7,319 bases of DNA from Acidobacteriota bacterium (GTDB lineage: Bacteria; Acidobacteriota; Terriglobia; 20CM-2-55-15), in NCBI GenBank assembly GCA_003223895.1, contig QHXD01000453.1, positions 4,894-12,212 on the forward strand. The letters run 5' to 3'. Of this stretch, positions 1 through 6,800 are shown in pieces (within the stretch, counting starts at the first letter, position 1; the number at the start of each line of letters is the position of its first letter). Below the pieces are notes generated by a model. It was not told the DNA's origin. It saw only the letters and a list, made by a program, of their open reading frames with translations, and did no database searches. A program made the translations under genes and the position numbers.

Positions 1-1
1 G

Positions 2-121
2 TTCATGGCCGAGGACGCTTTCAACAATCCCGGCGGATACACCTATCACCACTGCGCGGAACTGCAGATTACGGCGGACCGGGCGAAGCCGCTCGATAAG
101 GGCTGGCCGTCGGAGCGCTAG
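2..121 (+). CDS. C-terminal fragment of an unidentified protein
   Basis: This frame is open from the window edge to a TAG at 119-121 and gives the last 39 residues of a protein whose start lies outside the window. About 32 of the 39 codons end in G or C, as in the clear genes of this window. The composition looks natural for a folded protein, with an aromatic and histidine-rich stretch (GGYTYHHCAELQI) and a charged tail ending in WPSER. The other two plus frames are also open for most of this distance, so the choice of frame rests on codon bias and composition. I do not recognise the family. The HHC cluster could bind metal, but that is only a possibility. No downstream gene lies close on the same strand. 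Confidence 0.6.
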   Translation, partial: FMAEDAFNNPGGYTYHHCAELQITADRAKPLDKGWPSER

Positions 122-130
122 TCGGAAAAG

Positions 131-172
131 CGCTCCCGGTCGCATTTTGTTGTTGAGAAGCCGCAGGGAGCG
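131..172. other. Stem-loop just after the first gene
   Basis: CGCTCCC at 131-137 is perfectly complementary to GGGAGCG at 166-172, giving a 7-bp stem with a 28-base loop that begins 9 bases after the stop codon at 121. No T-run follows on the plus strand, so it is not a standard intrinsic terminator. It could stabilise a 3' end or be chance. Its right arm touches the left end of the repeat array. Confidence 0.3.
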
Positions 173-445
173 TGAAATCACGAGAGGGAGTCGCGAGTGC
201 GACTCCCCGAAAAAACTTCACTGTGACGATTAAACGTCCCGCACTCGTGATTTTTTTCTCGCGCTGGTGATTTGACACTTCACAGTGGTGATTTGACACC
301 TCGCACTCGCGATTTTTCAGCCAGCGCTGCCGATTTAACATTTGCTGAGGCAACTTTACAGCTCACTCTGGCAACTAAACACTTCACGCTGACGATTTCA
401 CACTCACTCTCGTAATTTTCCATCCACTCTGCGGTCAACTTCAGG
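171..445. repeat. Degenerate 20-21 bp repeat array with inverted units at its left end
   Basis: From about 216 to 445 there are roughly 11 imperfect units resembling ACTCTGGTGATTTGACACTT. Their AT-rich cores (GATT, AACT or AATT) start at 228, 249, 269, 290, 311, 332, 352, 373, 394, 414 and 437, so the spacing is nearly always 20 or 21 bp. The left end (171-206) carries the same motif in the opposite orientation: CGTGAAATCACGAGAG at 171-186, and TCGCGAGTGCGA at 191-202, the exact reverse complement of 301-312. A weaker unit may continue to about 475. The period equals two turns of B-DNA and also seven codons. The minus strand therefore reads as a heptapeptide-like frame (for example ECEIVSV, KCLVARV), but no start or ribosome site supports translation. 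I see no CRISPR-like unique spacers. Confidence 0.75.
186..207. other. Strong 9-bp hairpin inside the repeat array
   Basis: GGGAGTCGC at 186-194 pairs perfectly with GCGACTCCC at 199-207 around a GAGT tetraloop. It is followed on the plus strand by an A-run (210-215) rather than a T-run, so it is not a rho-independent terminator in that direction, and on the minus strand the T-run precedes the stem. It sits where repeat units change orientation, so it probably arose by head-to-head arrangement of repeat units. Confidence 0.55.
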
Positions 446-513
446 GCCTGGCCGGACTGTGAATAAAAATCTGAAATCCGGAAGCGCAATGCCAGTGTTG
501 AGCGTTTGGCTCT

Positions 514-591
514 TACTGTAGCGGCGCTCTATGAGTGCCGGTTTTTCTGCAATCAACGAAATACCGGCGGTCATAGACCGCCGCTACAGTA
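514..591. mobile_element. REPIN-like doublet of two inverted REP palindromes
   Basis: Two 29-base arms (514-542 and 563-591) are inverted copies of each other with 26 of 29 positions matching, separated by a 20-base spacer. Each arm also folds by itself into an 8-bp stem with a 3-base loop: 522-529 with 533-540, and 565-572 with 576-583. The box GTAG (518-521) lies directly 5' of the left stem, and its complement CTAC (584-587) directly after the right stem. GTAG next to a short palindrome is the signature of REP sequences mobilised by RAYT (Y1/HUH) transposases, and two inverted REPs form a REPIN. No transposase gene is in the window, so mobilisation in trans is inferred. The element lies in non-coding sequence, as REPs usually do. 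Confidence 0.7.
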
Positions 592-929
592 GAACATCCT
601 CTCATAAGGAGGAAATTGGAAAATTGGGGACATTGAGCGATTTTCGAATCCGGACCGGTGTATGACATTTTCCTGATTGTGCAGTGATCCGGTGTAGCGT
701 AGCGGTGCAAAATCTGCAAAGCCGCGGAAAAGACGTGCTCGATTATCGCTAAAGTGCGGACTATCTGCGGGTCTGACCGGCTAACACCTCTGGAACTGCC
801 CGAGAAGAATGGCGCGAGACTTGCGCAGCGCTATTGACGCACGCCGAAGTCTGACGTTGAACAGAGTCCGCGCAATCCACCAAAGAAATGTTTCAGTACG
901 TCGGTAAACGGCTAGAATAGGAAAAAGCA
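592..929. other. Intergenic stretch without recognised genes
   Basis: No frame here has a plausible start with a ribosome site and coding-like composition, and I see no tRNA or other known RNA. Two copies of an ATCCGG...GGTGTA-like string occur near 648-662 and 687-695, and a GTAGCGTAGCGG string at 693-704 vaguely recalls the REP arm, but neither forms a clear hairpin. A TAGAAT hexamer at 913-918 could be a -10 box for the next gene. It lies very close to the start codon and has no good -35 box. Confidence 0.5.
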
Positions 930-1139
930 ATGGCAGCGAGAACCGCACGACGAACGAACGGCAATGGAACTCTGGAAGCGGCGATGGCGCTGTTACTCCA
1001 AAACCAAGCTCAAGCTGTTCGCGACATGGCGCAAATCAAAAGAGATTTCGAAGAAATCAAGCGCTACCTAATCCGCCACGAACAACTGCTGGCGAACCTA
1101 CCGGAAGCGATCAAAGAAAAAATCGGCTTCAAACAATAA
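930..1139 (+). CDS. Small helical hypothetical protein (69 aa)
   Basis: The ATG at 930 is preceded by AGGA at 919-922 with a 7-base gap, a good ribosome site, and the frame ends in TAA at 1137-1139. The first 12 residues are basic and Gly/Asn-rich (MAARTARRTNGNG). Residues 14-65 are predicted to be almost entirely helical and amphipathic, with alternating charged and hydrophobic positions (LLLQNQAQAV, FEEIKRYLIRHEQLL), followed by a conserved-looking end LPEAIKEKIGFK. This suggests a coiled coil or small helical bundle that self-associates. There are no cysteines, signal peptide or membrane span, so it should be cytoplasmic. I believe similar short proteins with the ending EAI.EKIGFK occur in Acidobacteria, but I know of no function. 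It converges on the cytochrome/copper gene with a 28-bp gap and has no operon partner in the window. Confidence 0.75.
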   Translation: MAARTARRTNGNGTLEAAMALLLQNQAQAVRDMAQIKRDFEEIKRYLIRHEQLLANLPEAIKEKIGFKQ

Positions 1140-1167
1140 TGCCTCGGCGTGATCTGGTGGACTTTTG

Positions 1168-2496
1168 TCACGCGCCGGGCCGCGTCGAAACCGCTGTTTT
1201 GATGATTTTCTTCGTATCGACGTTCTTCCGAGCAATCACTGCGAAAAACGGCGACATCATTTCTTCCCAGGCTTGATCGCCCCAGTAAACCGTTCTATTC
1301 GGATCCGGGTTCGCCCGGTTGTTCGCCGAATTGTCGTAGTGGGCCGTGACGGTGAGTTTTGTGCCCTTCGGTATGCGGATAGGCTCGAACCGATAACCGA
1401 GCTGCCAATTGTAGTCGTAGTTTTGGATGCTGAGAACGGTCTCGGTCCTTCCGTCCGGGTACGTCAGTTGATACGTCATGTCTTTCCCGCGAAAATGCAT
1501 ATGCGCCATCGCCCAAACCAAATCCACGTCTTCCTCGAACGTCGCTTCCGAAATTGGACTCTGCCAGTTGGGATCGTTCGGAGGAATAGCGAACACGGCC
1601 GGGTCCTGCTGCGAGTTGATGATGAAGTTCGCGTAGTGACGCTCCGGCGTCTGTTTGGCGATAGTAAATCCGAGCCGGGGATGGTCTACAACTTCCTTGC
1701 CGGTTACGGTGTAGTGCAGACGAAACTGGATGTCGGTTCCAGCCGGCACCAGCTTGCCGGCACCGAACGGACGGTAGTCCTCAAATTGTGTTCCAGGCAC
1801 ATAGCAAAACTGGACCGCAGTGTTTGTGCCGGTTGGAGTGATTGCCTTTCTACTTTCCGGAATTTCGCTTCCACTCGCATCCCGCACCTTGTCGGTCCAT
1901 GTTGGAACGTTATAGACGACGTCGGACGTATGCGGAATGAATGCAACGCACATGTGATGCGTTACTGAGCGGTCCCCGGGAAGAAGTTCCATGGACGTGA
2001 TCCACGTGTCTTTCGTAAAACCGCCCGGCACCACGATGTTGGTCCACTCCACAATCCCCTTCGCCGGCACTTTGAAGTTGGGCCCATCGACGATGATGTC
2101 CGGTTGGATCTGCCAGCCCTCGACGGGCCATTGAATCGGAGGTGGGGCGTCCTTCGAATCACCTTCCGGAGCCCCGGCATCGGCCCACTTCATGATGGTA
2201 TCGATATCGCTTTGGACCAGCGTGCGGTCATTCTCAAAACGACCATACCGATGGTCGGCGAACCACGGTGGCATCTTTCTGGTAGTCACAGCGACTTTCA
2301 TCGCCTTGGCCCATGGCCGCGCGGATTTGTAGTCGAGGAACGACATGGGCGCGACCTGTCCAGGCCGATGGCACGTCTGGCAATTCTTCTGGAGGATCGG
2401 AAGAACATCCTTATTGAAAGTAGGCTCGGGAGACGTTTCAGCGGCCATCGCCGCGCCGCCGAGCATCAAGATGGCTACCAGAAGATCGATCATCAT
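1168..2496 (-). CDS. Exported cytochrome c / PHM-type dicopper monooxygenase-like fusion protein
   Basis: This 442-residue protein has a Sec signal peptide (about residues 1-19, cleavage near AMA-AE). Residues 26-112 form a c-type cytochrome domain with one heme site, C39-x-x-C42-H43, and Met75 in RKMPPW as the likely sixth ligand. Residues 125-430 resemble the two-domain copper type II ascorbate-dependent monooxygenases (PHM, DBH). H180-H181 in SVTHHM and H261 in RLHY match the CuH site; H332 and H334 in AHMHFRGK and M413 in WEEMM match the CuM site. The spacing is close to that of PHM. An oxidoreductase in the periplasm is therefore likely, with heme as a possible electron route to copper, but the substrate is unknown. 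The first ATG is chosen because GGAGG (2506-2510, minus strand) lies 9 bases upstream. The zinc-ribbon gene lies upstream on the same strand. Confidence 0.85.
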   Translation of the reverse strand: MMIDLLVAILMLGGAAMAAETSPEPTFNKDVLPILQKNCQTCHRPGQVAPMSFLDYKSARPWAKAMKVAVTTRKMPPWFADHRYGRFENDRTLVQSDIDTIMKWADAGAPEGDSKDAPPPIQWPVEGWQIQPDIIVDGPNFKVPAKGIVEWTNIVVPGGFTKDTWITSMELLPGDRSVTHHMCVAFIPHTSDVVYNVPTWTDKVRDASGSEIPESRKAITPTGTNTAVQFCYVPGTQFEDYRPFGAGKLVPAGTDIQFRLHYTVTGKEVVDHPRLGFTIAKQTPERHYANFIINSQQDPAVFAIPPNDPNWQSPISEATFEEDVDLVWAMAHMHFRGKDMTYQLTYPDGRTETVLSIQNYDYNWQLGYRFEPIRIPKGTKLTVTAHYDNSANNRANPDPNRTVYWGDQAWEEMMSPFFAVIARKNVDTKKIIKTAVSTRPGA

Positions 2497-2505
2497 GGGG
2501 GAAAA

Positions 2506-2526
2506 CCTCCGGTTGCCAGCATTCTA
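2506..2526 (-). promoter_or_regulatory. Ribosome site and candidate -10 box of the cytochrome/copper gene
   Basis: On the minus strand a TAGAAT hexamer (2521-2526, one mismatch to TATAAT) is followed by a strong GGAGG Shine-Dalgarno sequence (2506-2510), 9 bases before the ATG at 2494-2496. No convincing -35 hexamer lies at the right distance, so the promoter part is weak while the ribosome site is firm. If the promoter is used, the gene is transcribed separately from the zinc-ribbon gene 104 bp upstream, with a leader of about 20 bases. Confidence 0.4.
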
Positions 2527-2600
2527 TCCTGAAGATGGCTTTTGCGCGAAAACTGGCTGTGGCGGACGGCGGGCACTTACATTTTGTAGACAACCCACAA

Positions 2601-2795
2601 TTACGACGGTTGACCCTTGGGAAGTTCTTGTGACGATTCCCCGAAAAGCTGTGCGAAAGCGATCTCGGCGCGGAGTTCGTCCGGCTTGATCAGCGAATGC
2701 AGTGCAATGAGCATGGTACTACCGCATTTCTCGCAGCGGATATCATCCAGAACCAGATCACACCCAATACATAAACGCGCGTTCTTTAGCGTCAT
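2601..2795 (-). CDS. Small zinc-ribbon protein (64 aa)
   Basis: Starting at the ATG at 2793-2795, the protein begins MTLKNARLC and has two cysteine pairs, C9-x-x-C12 and C21-x-x-C24, eight residues apart (CIGC...CEKC). This is a classic zinc-ribbon knuckle pair. A short helical, charged tail follows (IKPDELRAEIAFAQLFGE) and then a Pro/Gln-rich end. It has no signal peptide and should be cytoplasmic. Such minimal zinc ribbons usually bind nucleic acid or a protein partner; the actual role is unknown. The frame stays open upstream to a TTG at 2841-2843 (80 aa), but the added 16 residues are not ribbon-like and no good ribosome site supports either start. I prefer the internal ATG because it gives a family-like N-terminus and overlaps the stop of a short upstream frame. 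The cytochrome/copper gene follows 104 bp downstream. Confidence 0.65.
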   Translation of the reverse strand: MTLKNARLCIGCDLVLDDIRCEKCGSTMLIALHSLIKPDELRAEIAFAQLFGESSQELPKGQPS

Positions 2796-2878
2796 GTTAC
2801 ATAAGGTGGTCTCGGTGGGTCGATTTGATACATTGGGCTGCAAATATTTCCGGCTTGCGTTCGTTCGTCCACAGCCAT
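2792..2878 (-). other. Possible 28-codon leader ORF overlapping the zinc-ribbon start
   Basis: On the minus strand an ATG at 2876-2878 opens a 28-codon frame (MAVDERTQAGN...PPYVT) whose TGA (2792-2794) overlaps the zinc-ribbon ATG as ATGA. Such overlaps are typical of translational coupling and would explain the missing ribosome site of the zinc-ribbon gene. The leader ORF itself also has no visible Shine-Dalgarno sequence, so it may be chance. Confidence 0.25.
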
Positions 2879-2922
2879 CAATGCGCCGAAAACTTTGAAC
2901 TCGGCTGTGGCTTGGCTAATAT
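2869..2922 (+). promoter_or_regulatory. Candidate promoter with an inverted repeat that could be an operator
   Basis: TTGAAC (2895-2900) and TAATAT (2917-2922), 16 bases apart, form a moderate sigma-70-type promoter for the isomerase gene about 50 bp downstream. CCACAGCC (2869-2876) and GGCTGTGG (2903-2910) form a perfect 8-bp inverted repeat. Its right arm lies between the -35 and -10 boxes, a common operator position. The loop of 26 bases is long, so a looping or dimeric site, or chance, are all possible. Read on the minus strand, 2918-2923 is TATATT, so a divergent promoter toward the zinc-ribbon gene may overlap. Confidence 0.35.
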
Positions 2923-2972
2923 AGAGCGGCTGAAGAAGGGCAAAGAAGGCTCCGAGACGAGAGGAAAATCCC

Positions 2973-3872
2973 ATGATGCTTTCCAGACGAGTGATGTTGA
3001 CGACTCCCCTGGGTCTGATCGCGGCGCGCGCGGTCGCTGCCGCGGGAAAGATGACGCTTGCCATTCACCAGAACACGTCCGCGGGAGCGGGTTATCGTAA
3101 GTCGCTGGAAGGCTGGTCGCGGGCGGGTATCAAACACGTCGAAATCACCGTCGCGCTACTGGACGAATTTCTGAAAACCGACTCTCTGGCAGCCGCCAGG
3201 CGGGTCCTCACGGACCAGGGACTGACGCCGGTCTCCGCCGCCTGTGGTGTCGGAGGGCTTTGGGAACCGAATCCCGGTCACGCCGCTGCACTCGAGAGTC
3301 TGAAGAAGCGCTGCGAGATGTTCGCGGAACTGGGGCTGAACCGCATTTATTCGCCCACCGGGACCACCGGAAAATTCACCGAAGAGGATTACAAGGCCGG
3401 CGTAGACAACATGCGCCAGGTGGGGGAAATCGCCAAGCAGTTCCGCATGACCGCCATGGCCGAGTTCGTGCGCACGTCGACGTTCATCTCGACGCTGCCC
3501 ACCCTTCTCAAGATGATGCGCTCAGCGGCGCATCCGAACCTTGCTCCTCTGCTGGACTGCTATCACTTCTGGTCCGGCAACAACAAGCTCGAGGATCTCG
3601 ATATGATCCGTCCGGGAGAAATCGGGCACGTCCACTTTCAGGATGTTCCCGATATCCCGCGGGAGTTGCTCGACAACACAACCCGGTTCATTCCCGGCGA
3701 CGGAATCAGTCCGCTGACCCGGATTCTTCGCAAGCTTGCCGACAAGGGATATGCCGGCTCCCTCTCGGTCGAACTCTTCCTGCCGAAATTCCAGCAGGGT
3801 GATCCATTTGAAGTCGCCCGCGAAATCCGCCAGAAAGCCGAATCGGTCATGCGCCAGGCGCGTGTGATGTGA
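2973..3872 (+). CDS. Exported sugar phosphate isomerase/epimerase-like TIM-barrel protein
   Basis: This 299-residue protein belongs by sequence style to the xylose-isomerase-like TIM-barrel superfamily (AP endonuclease 2 fold). The likely divalent metal ligands are E164 (AMAEF), D195 (LLDCYH), H221 (HVHFQD) and E267 (SVELF), in the order Glu-Asp-His-Glu known from the tagatose/psicose epimerase group. H198 and E57 are also candidates near the site. The substrate cannot be assigned; keto-sugars or inositol derivatives are typical. The N-terminus LSRRVMLTTPLGLIAARAVAAAG reads as a twin-arginine signal with a short hydrophobic core and an AxA cleavage region, so the protein probably acts in the periplasm after cytoplasmic folding. 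The first ATG is chosen because AGGA (2962-2965) lies 7 bases upstream. Its stop lies 6 bp from the stop of the convergent propeller gene. Confidence 0.88.
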   Translation: MMLSRRVMLTTPLGLIAARAVAAAGKMTLAIHQNTSAGAGYRKSLEGWSRAGIKHVEITVALLDEFLKTDSLAAARRVLTDQGLTPVSAACGVGGLWEPNPGHAAALESLKKRCEMFAELGLNRIYSPTGTTGKFTEEDYKAGVDNMRQVGEIAKQFRMTAMAEFVRTSTFISTLPTLLKMMRSAAHPNLAPLLDCYHFWSGNNKLEDLDMIRPGEIGHVHFQDVPDIPRELLDNTTRFIPGDGISPLTRILRKLADKGYAGSLSVELFLPKFQQGDPFEVAREIRQKAESVMRQARVM

Positions 3873-3878
3873 TCGCTG

Positions 3879-6800
3879 TTATTCAGTGGGTAGGCAGGGG
3901 CATAGGGGCGCCGGTTTGGGTGAAATACCGGGTCGTTGTGGAAAGGCTTGTAGCGACGGACCGCCATCCACGATGTGGGGGAGATACCGAGGCGATGTAT
4001 CCGGCACCGTCCCTTCAGCGATTGTGGGCGTGGTGGTGATCAGGAAATCACCTCTCTCGTTGTAATGACCGCGCAATCCGACCACGGAAATATCGGGCAA
4101 TCTCGTTGAAAGTCTCAAGAAAAACGCACCGGGCGCCCATGCGAGAATGGCCAGCCCCGTAGGTCCTGGAAAAAGCTCATCGAGAAACATCGACACATGC
4201 GACATCGCTTCGATGTGAATAGTTCCCTGGACAAACCCCGTGCCGCCCAATGGCAGGTTCATGCCATCCGAGGTGGTGACTTCGACGGTGACATCCACTG
4301 GAGCGGTGGACGTGTTTGTTATTGCGAATCCGCTCCGGATCGAACCTGGCGCTCCGGACAAAACATTTCCCGCTATTTCCGCATAAGCATGAAACGCCGC
4401 CGATGTGGGGACGTCCGGCACCGTTGCTTCAGTGACTCGCACTCCGTTCTTCACGAACGAAAAGATGCACGCGGCAGAGGGTGTCATTCCCGTGTCGGGA
4501 ATGACGCGGAAGGCGCCGCTTTTGATCGCATCGGCCGTTCCTTCAAAAAGAAACTTCTGCGACGTGCGCGACGGGATTCCATATCGGAACGCGGTTCCAC
4601 CGCCGATCGGCTGAACCGTTCCGGAGATTGCCTGATCCGATGGATTGACGAGAAGCAATTCCGTTGTCCATCCGCCGCCTGCGGCATAATGCGTCACAGT
4701 TGCGGGCGCGCTGGACTGGCGCGCAAGATCCACCACCGGCAGCGTCGTCATCAGGAATTCCGATCTCTCATTAATGTAGCTCCGCAGAGCTACGGCACCG
4801 ATGGGAACAGAGGACACGAATGTGAATGTTCCTTCAATGGTGGACGGCCCTTTGTAGGGATCCTGCGTGAGGAAACGCGCGACCTGTGCCCGTGGGGCCA
4901 GGGTGAAGCTGCCCTGGCCATAGTTCCGCCCGGCCGCATCGGTGAAGTAAAAGGAGATGGCGGCCTCAACGGAATTGGGATTGGCAATGGCAAGCCCCGT
5001 ATTCACAACACCAGCCGCCGTCGCGCTGATGCGTCCGGAGCGGATGGCCGGCGCCGCAGGAACGGAAGCTTCGGAAATCAGCACACCATTCTGACGCAGC
5101 GCAAATATGGCAAATCCTGACGGAGTGGCGCTGCCGGGTTCAACGGTAATCTCCGCATAACCGACCGACACCGCCGGCGCACTTCCTGTAGTGATGCGCG
5201 AAGAATATCCGGGATTCGGAACTTGAATCCGTGTCAGGCTGGGCAGCACGTCTGGCGTGAGATGGCGAATGGTATTGTTCCGGTACTCCGTGATGAAGAG
5301 ATCTGTTTCGCCGCCCCAGAGACCGTCGCCATCTGTCAGAGGCGTAATCGGTTGGCTGGCCGAAAGCAGTATTGGTTGGCCGGCTGCGCTTTCATCCTGT
5401 CCGTACACCGGTTCCGAGATGCGCCCACTATCGAGATCAATCCGATAAAGGCGAACACCGGTCTTGAAATTGGCGAGGCCGTAGGAAAATGACGACACCG
5501 CGTAGAGCACGCGGCCTCTTCCCCAGAGAGCTCGAATGCTTCCAAGGGGCACGGTGGCGAGGGTCTTCACTTCGCCGGTCGAGATCGAGACTGTGCGAAT
5601 CGTACCGACGTCACCGGCATAGAGAGTTGTGCCGTCACCCCAGAGGCCTGTTGGCAACTGGAATCGCGCGTCGGCACCCATCCCGTCGTTCGTTCCGGGA
5701 CGCCCGAAGGCGCCCGCAATCGTACTCACCCCCCCGGATGCCAGATCCAGTTTGCGAATGACAGTATTGTCCGAATCGCATATATAGAGAATGCCGTTGG
5801 AGCCCCACAGACCGGTAGGATTCCGGAACCGCGCGTCGCTTCCAAAGCCGTCTACAGCGCCGGGTTGACCGGCAATGCCGGCGAGGGTGATCACGTCAGC
5901 CGTATCCAGATTAATGGAACGGATGCTATTCGCGTCGGTGATGTAGACGCGCCTGCCCTCGCCCCAAATCCGGTGAGGCAACGCAAAAGTCGCATTGGGG
6001 CCAACACCATCCTGGGTGCCTTGCACGCCCGGCTGGCCGGCCAGCAGCGAGACTGCGCCGGTAACGCGGTCCACGACGCGAATGGTGAAGCTGAACTGAT
6101 CGACCACGTAGAGATTTTGGTCATCGCCCCAAATGCCTTCCGGATTCTGAAGCCGGGCGGCTGCTCCGGCTCCATCGGCAGATTCCGAGGTCCGCACAAC
6201 ACCCGCGAAGGCAAACACCGCTCCGGTACTCAAGTCCACACGTCGAATGGCCTGACCGTCGCTGTTCTGCGGATGTCCCACGGCAACGTAAAGACTCGAT
6301 CCGTCGGTCCATAATGCCGTGATCTTGTCGGCCGCTAACGCAATGGGCGTGAACTCGCCGGTGTCGATGGATACACTTCCCAATTGGGAGCCAATCTTCG
6401 CAGCAACGAACAATCGGCCGGTTGTGCCCGTGATCGGGCCGATATCGAAGGGTACGGCCGGCAACAGCGTTTGTACACCCGTCGCCAGGTCCACTTTCTT
6501 AACTGTTCCGGAGTAACCCGTGAGATAAAGGCTCTGACTATCTGCCCACAAACTTCGGGGAGCGGGCTGGAGGTATCCAAAGCAGCCGCTCCCGCCAGTG
6601 CACTCTTGTGGCGTTCCGCGGCCGGTGACCGCAAATTCGGAACTGCGGCCCGTCGTGGAATCAACCTGCATGACCCGGCTGGCTGCTGAAGAAGCTACAT
6701 ACAAATTGTTCCCCTTGCCGGACAATCCCCAGGGGAAAAAGACCGAGCCGAGTGTCTGAACTCCGCCGGTCGCCAGGTCGATCCTGCGAACGGTATTCGC

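Noticed and set aside
171..445. CRISPR array
   Set aside because: Units are degenerate and directly adjacent with no unique spacers between them, and there are no cas genes.
69..489. Minus-strand open frames over 69-353 and 280-489 with heptapeptide-like repeats
   Set aside because: They are created by the 21-bp DNA repeats. They lack ribosome sites, one overlaps the end of the first gene, and the array has 20- and 23-bp steps that break the frame.
693..704. A second REP-like fragment (GTAGCGTAGCGG)
   Set aside because: It shares the GTAGCG string but forms no palindrome or inverted partner.
1147..1173. Possible bidirectional terminator between the convergent genes (6-bp stem GCGTGA/TCACGC)
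   Set aside because: The stem is short, the loop is 15 bases and no T-run follows on either strand.
1165..1968. 267-codon plus-strand open frame
   Set aside because: It lies antisense within the cytochrome/copper gene, is rich in Arg, Val and His as expected of a shadow of a GC-biased gene, and has no domain features.
3885..3967. Alternative minus-strand frame reading RRYKPFHNDPVFHP past the propeller end as a frameshifted continuation
   Set aside because: It does not resemble the beta-strand sequence expected after HIVDGG, so a simple frameshift does not restore the module.
4197..5120. 307-codon plus-strand open frame
   Set aside because: It is antisense to the propeller gene, with Arg-rich composition typical of an opposite-strand shadow and no recognisable motif.
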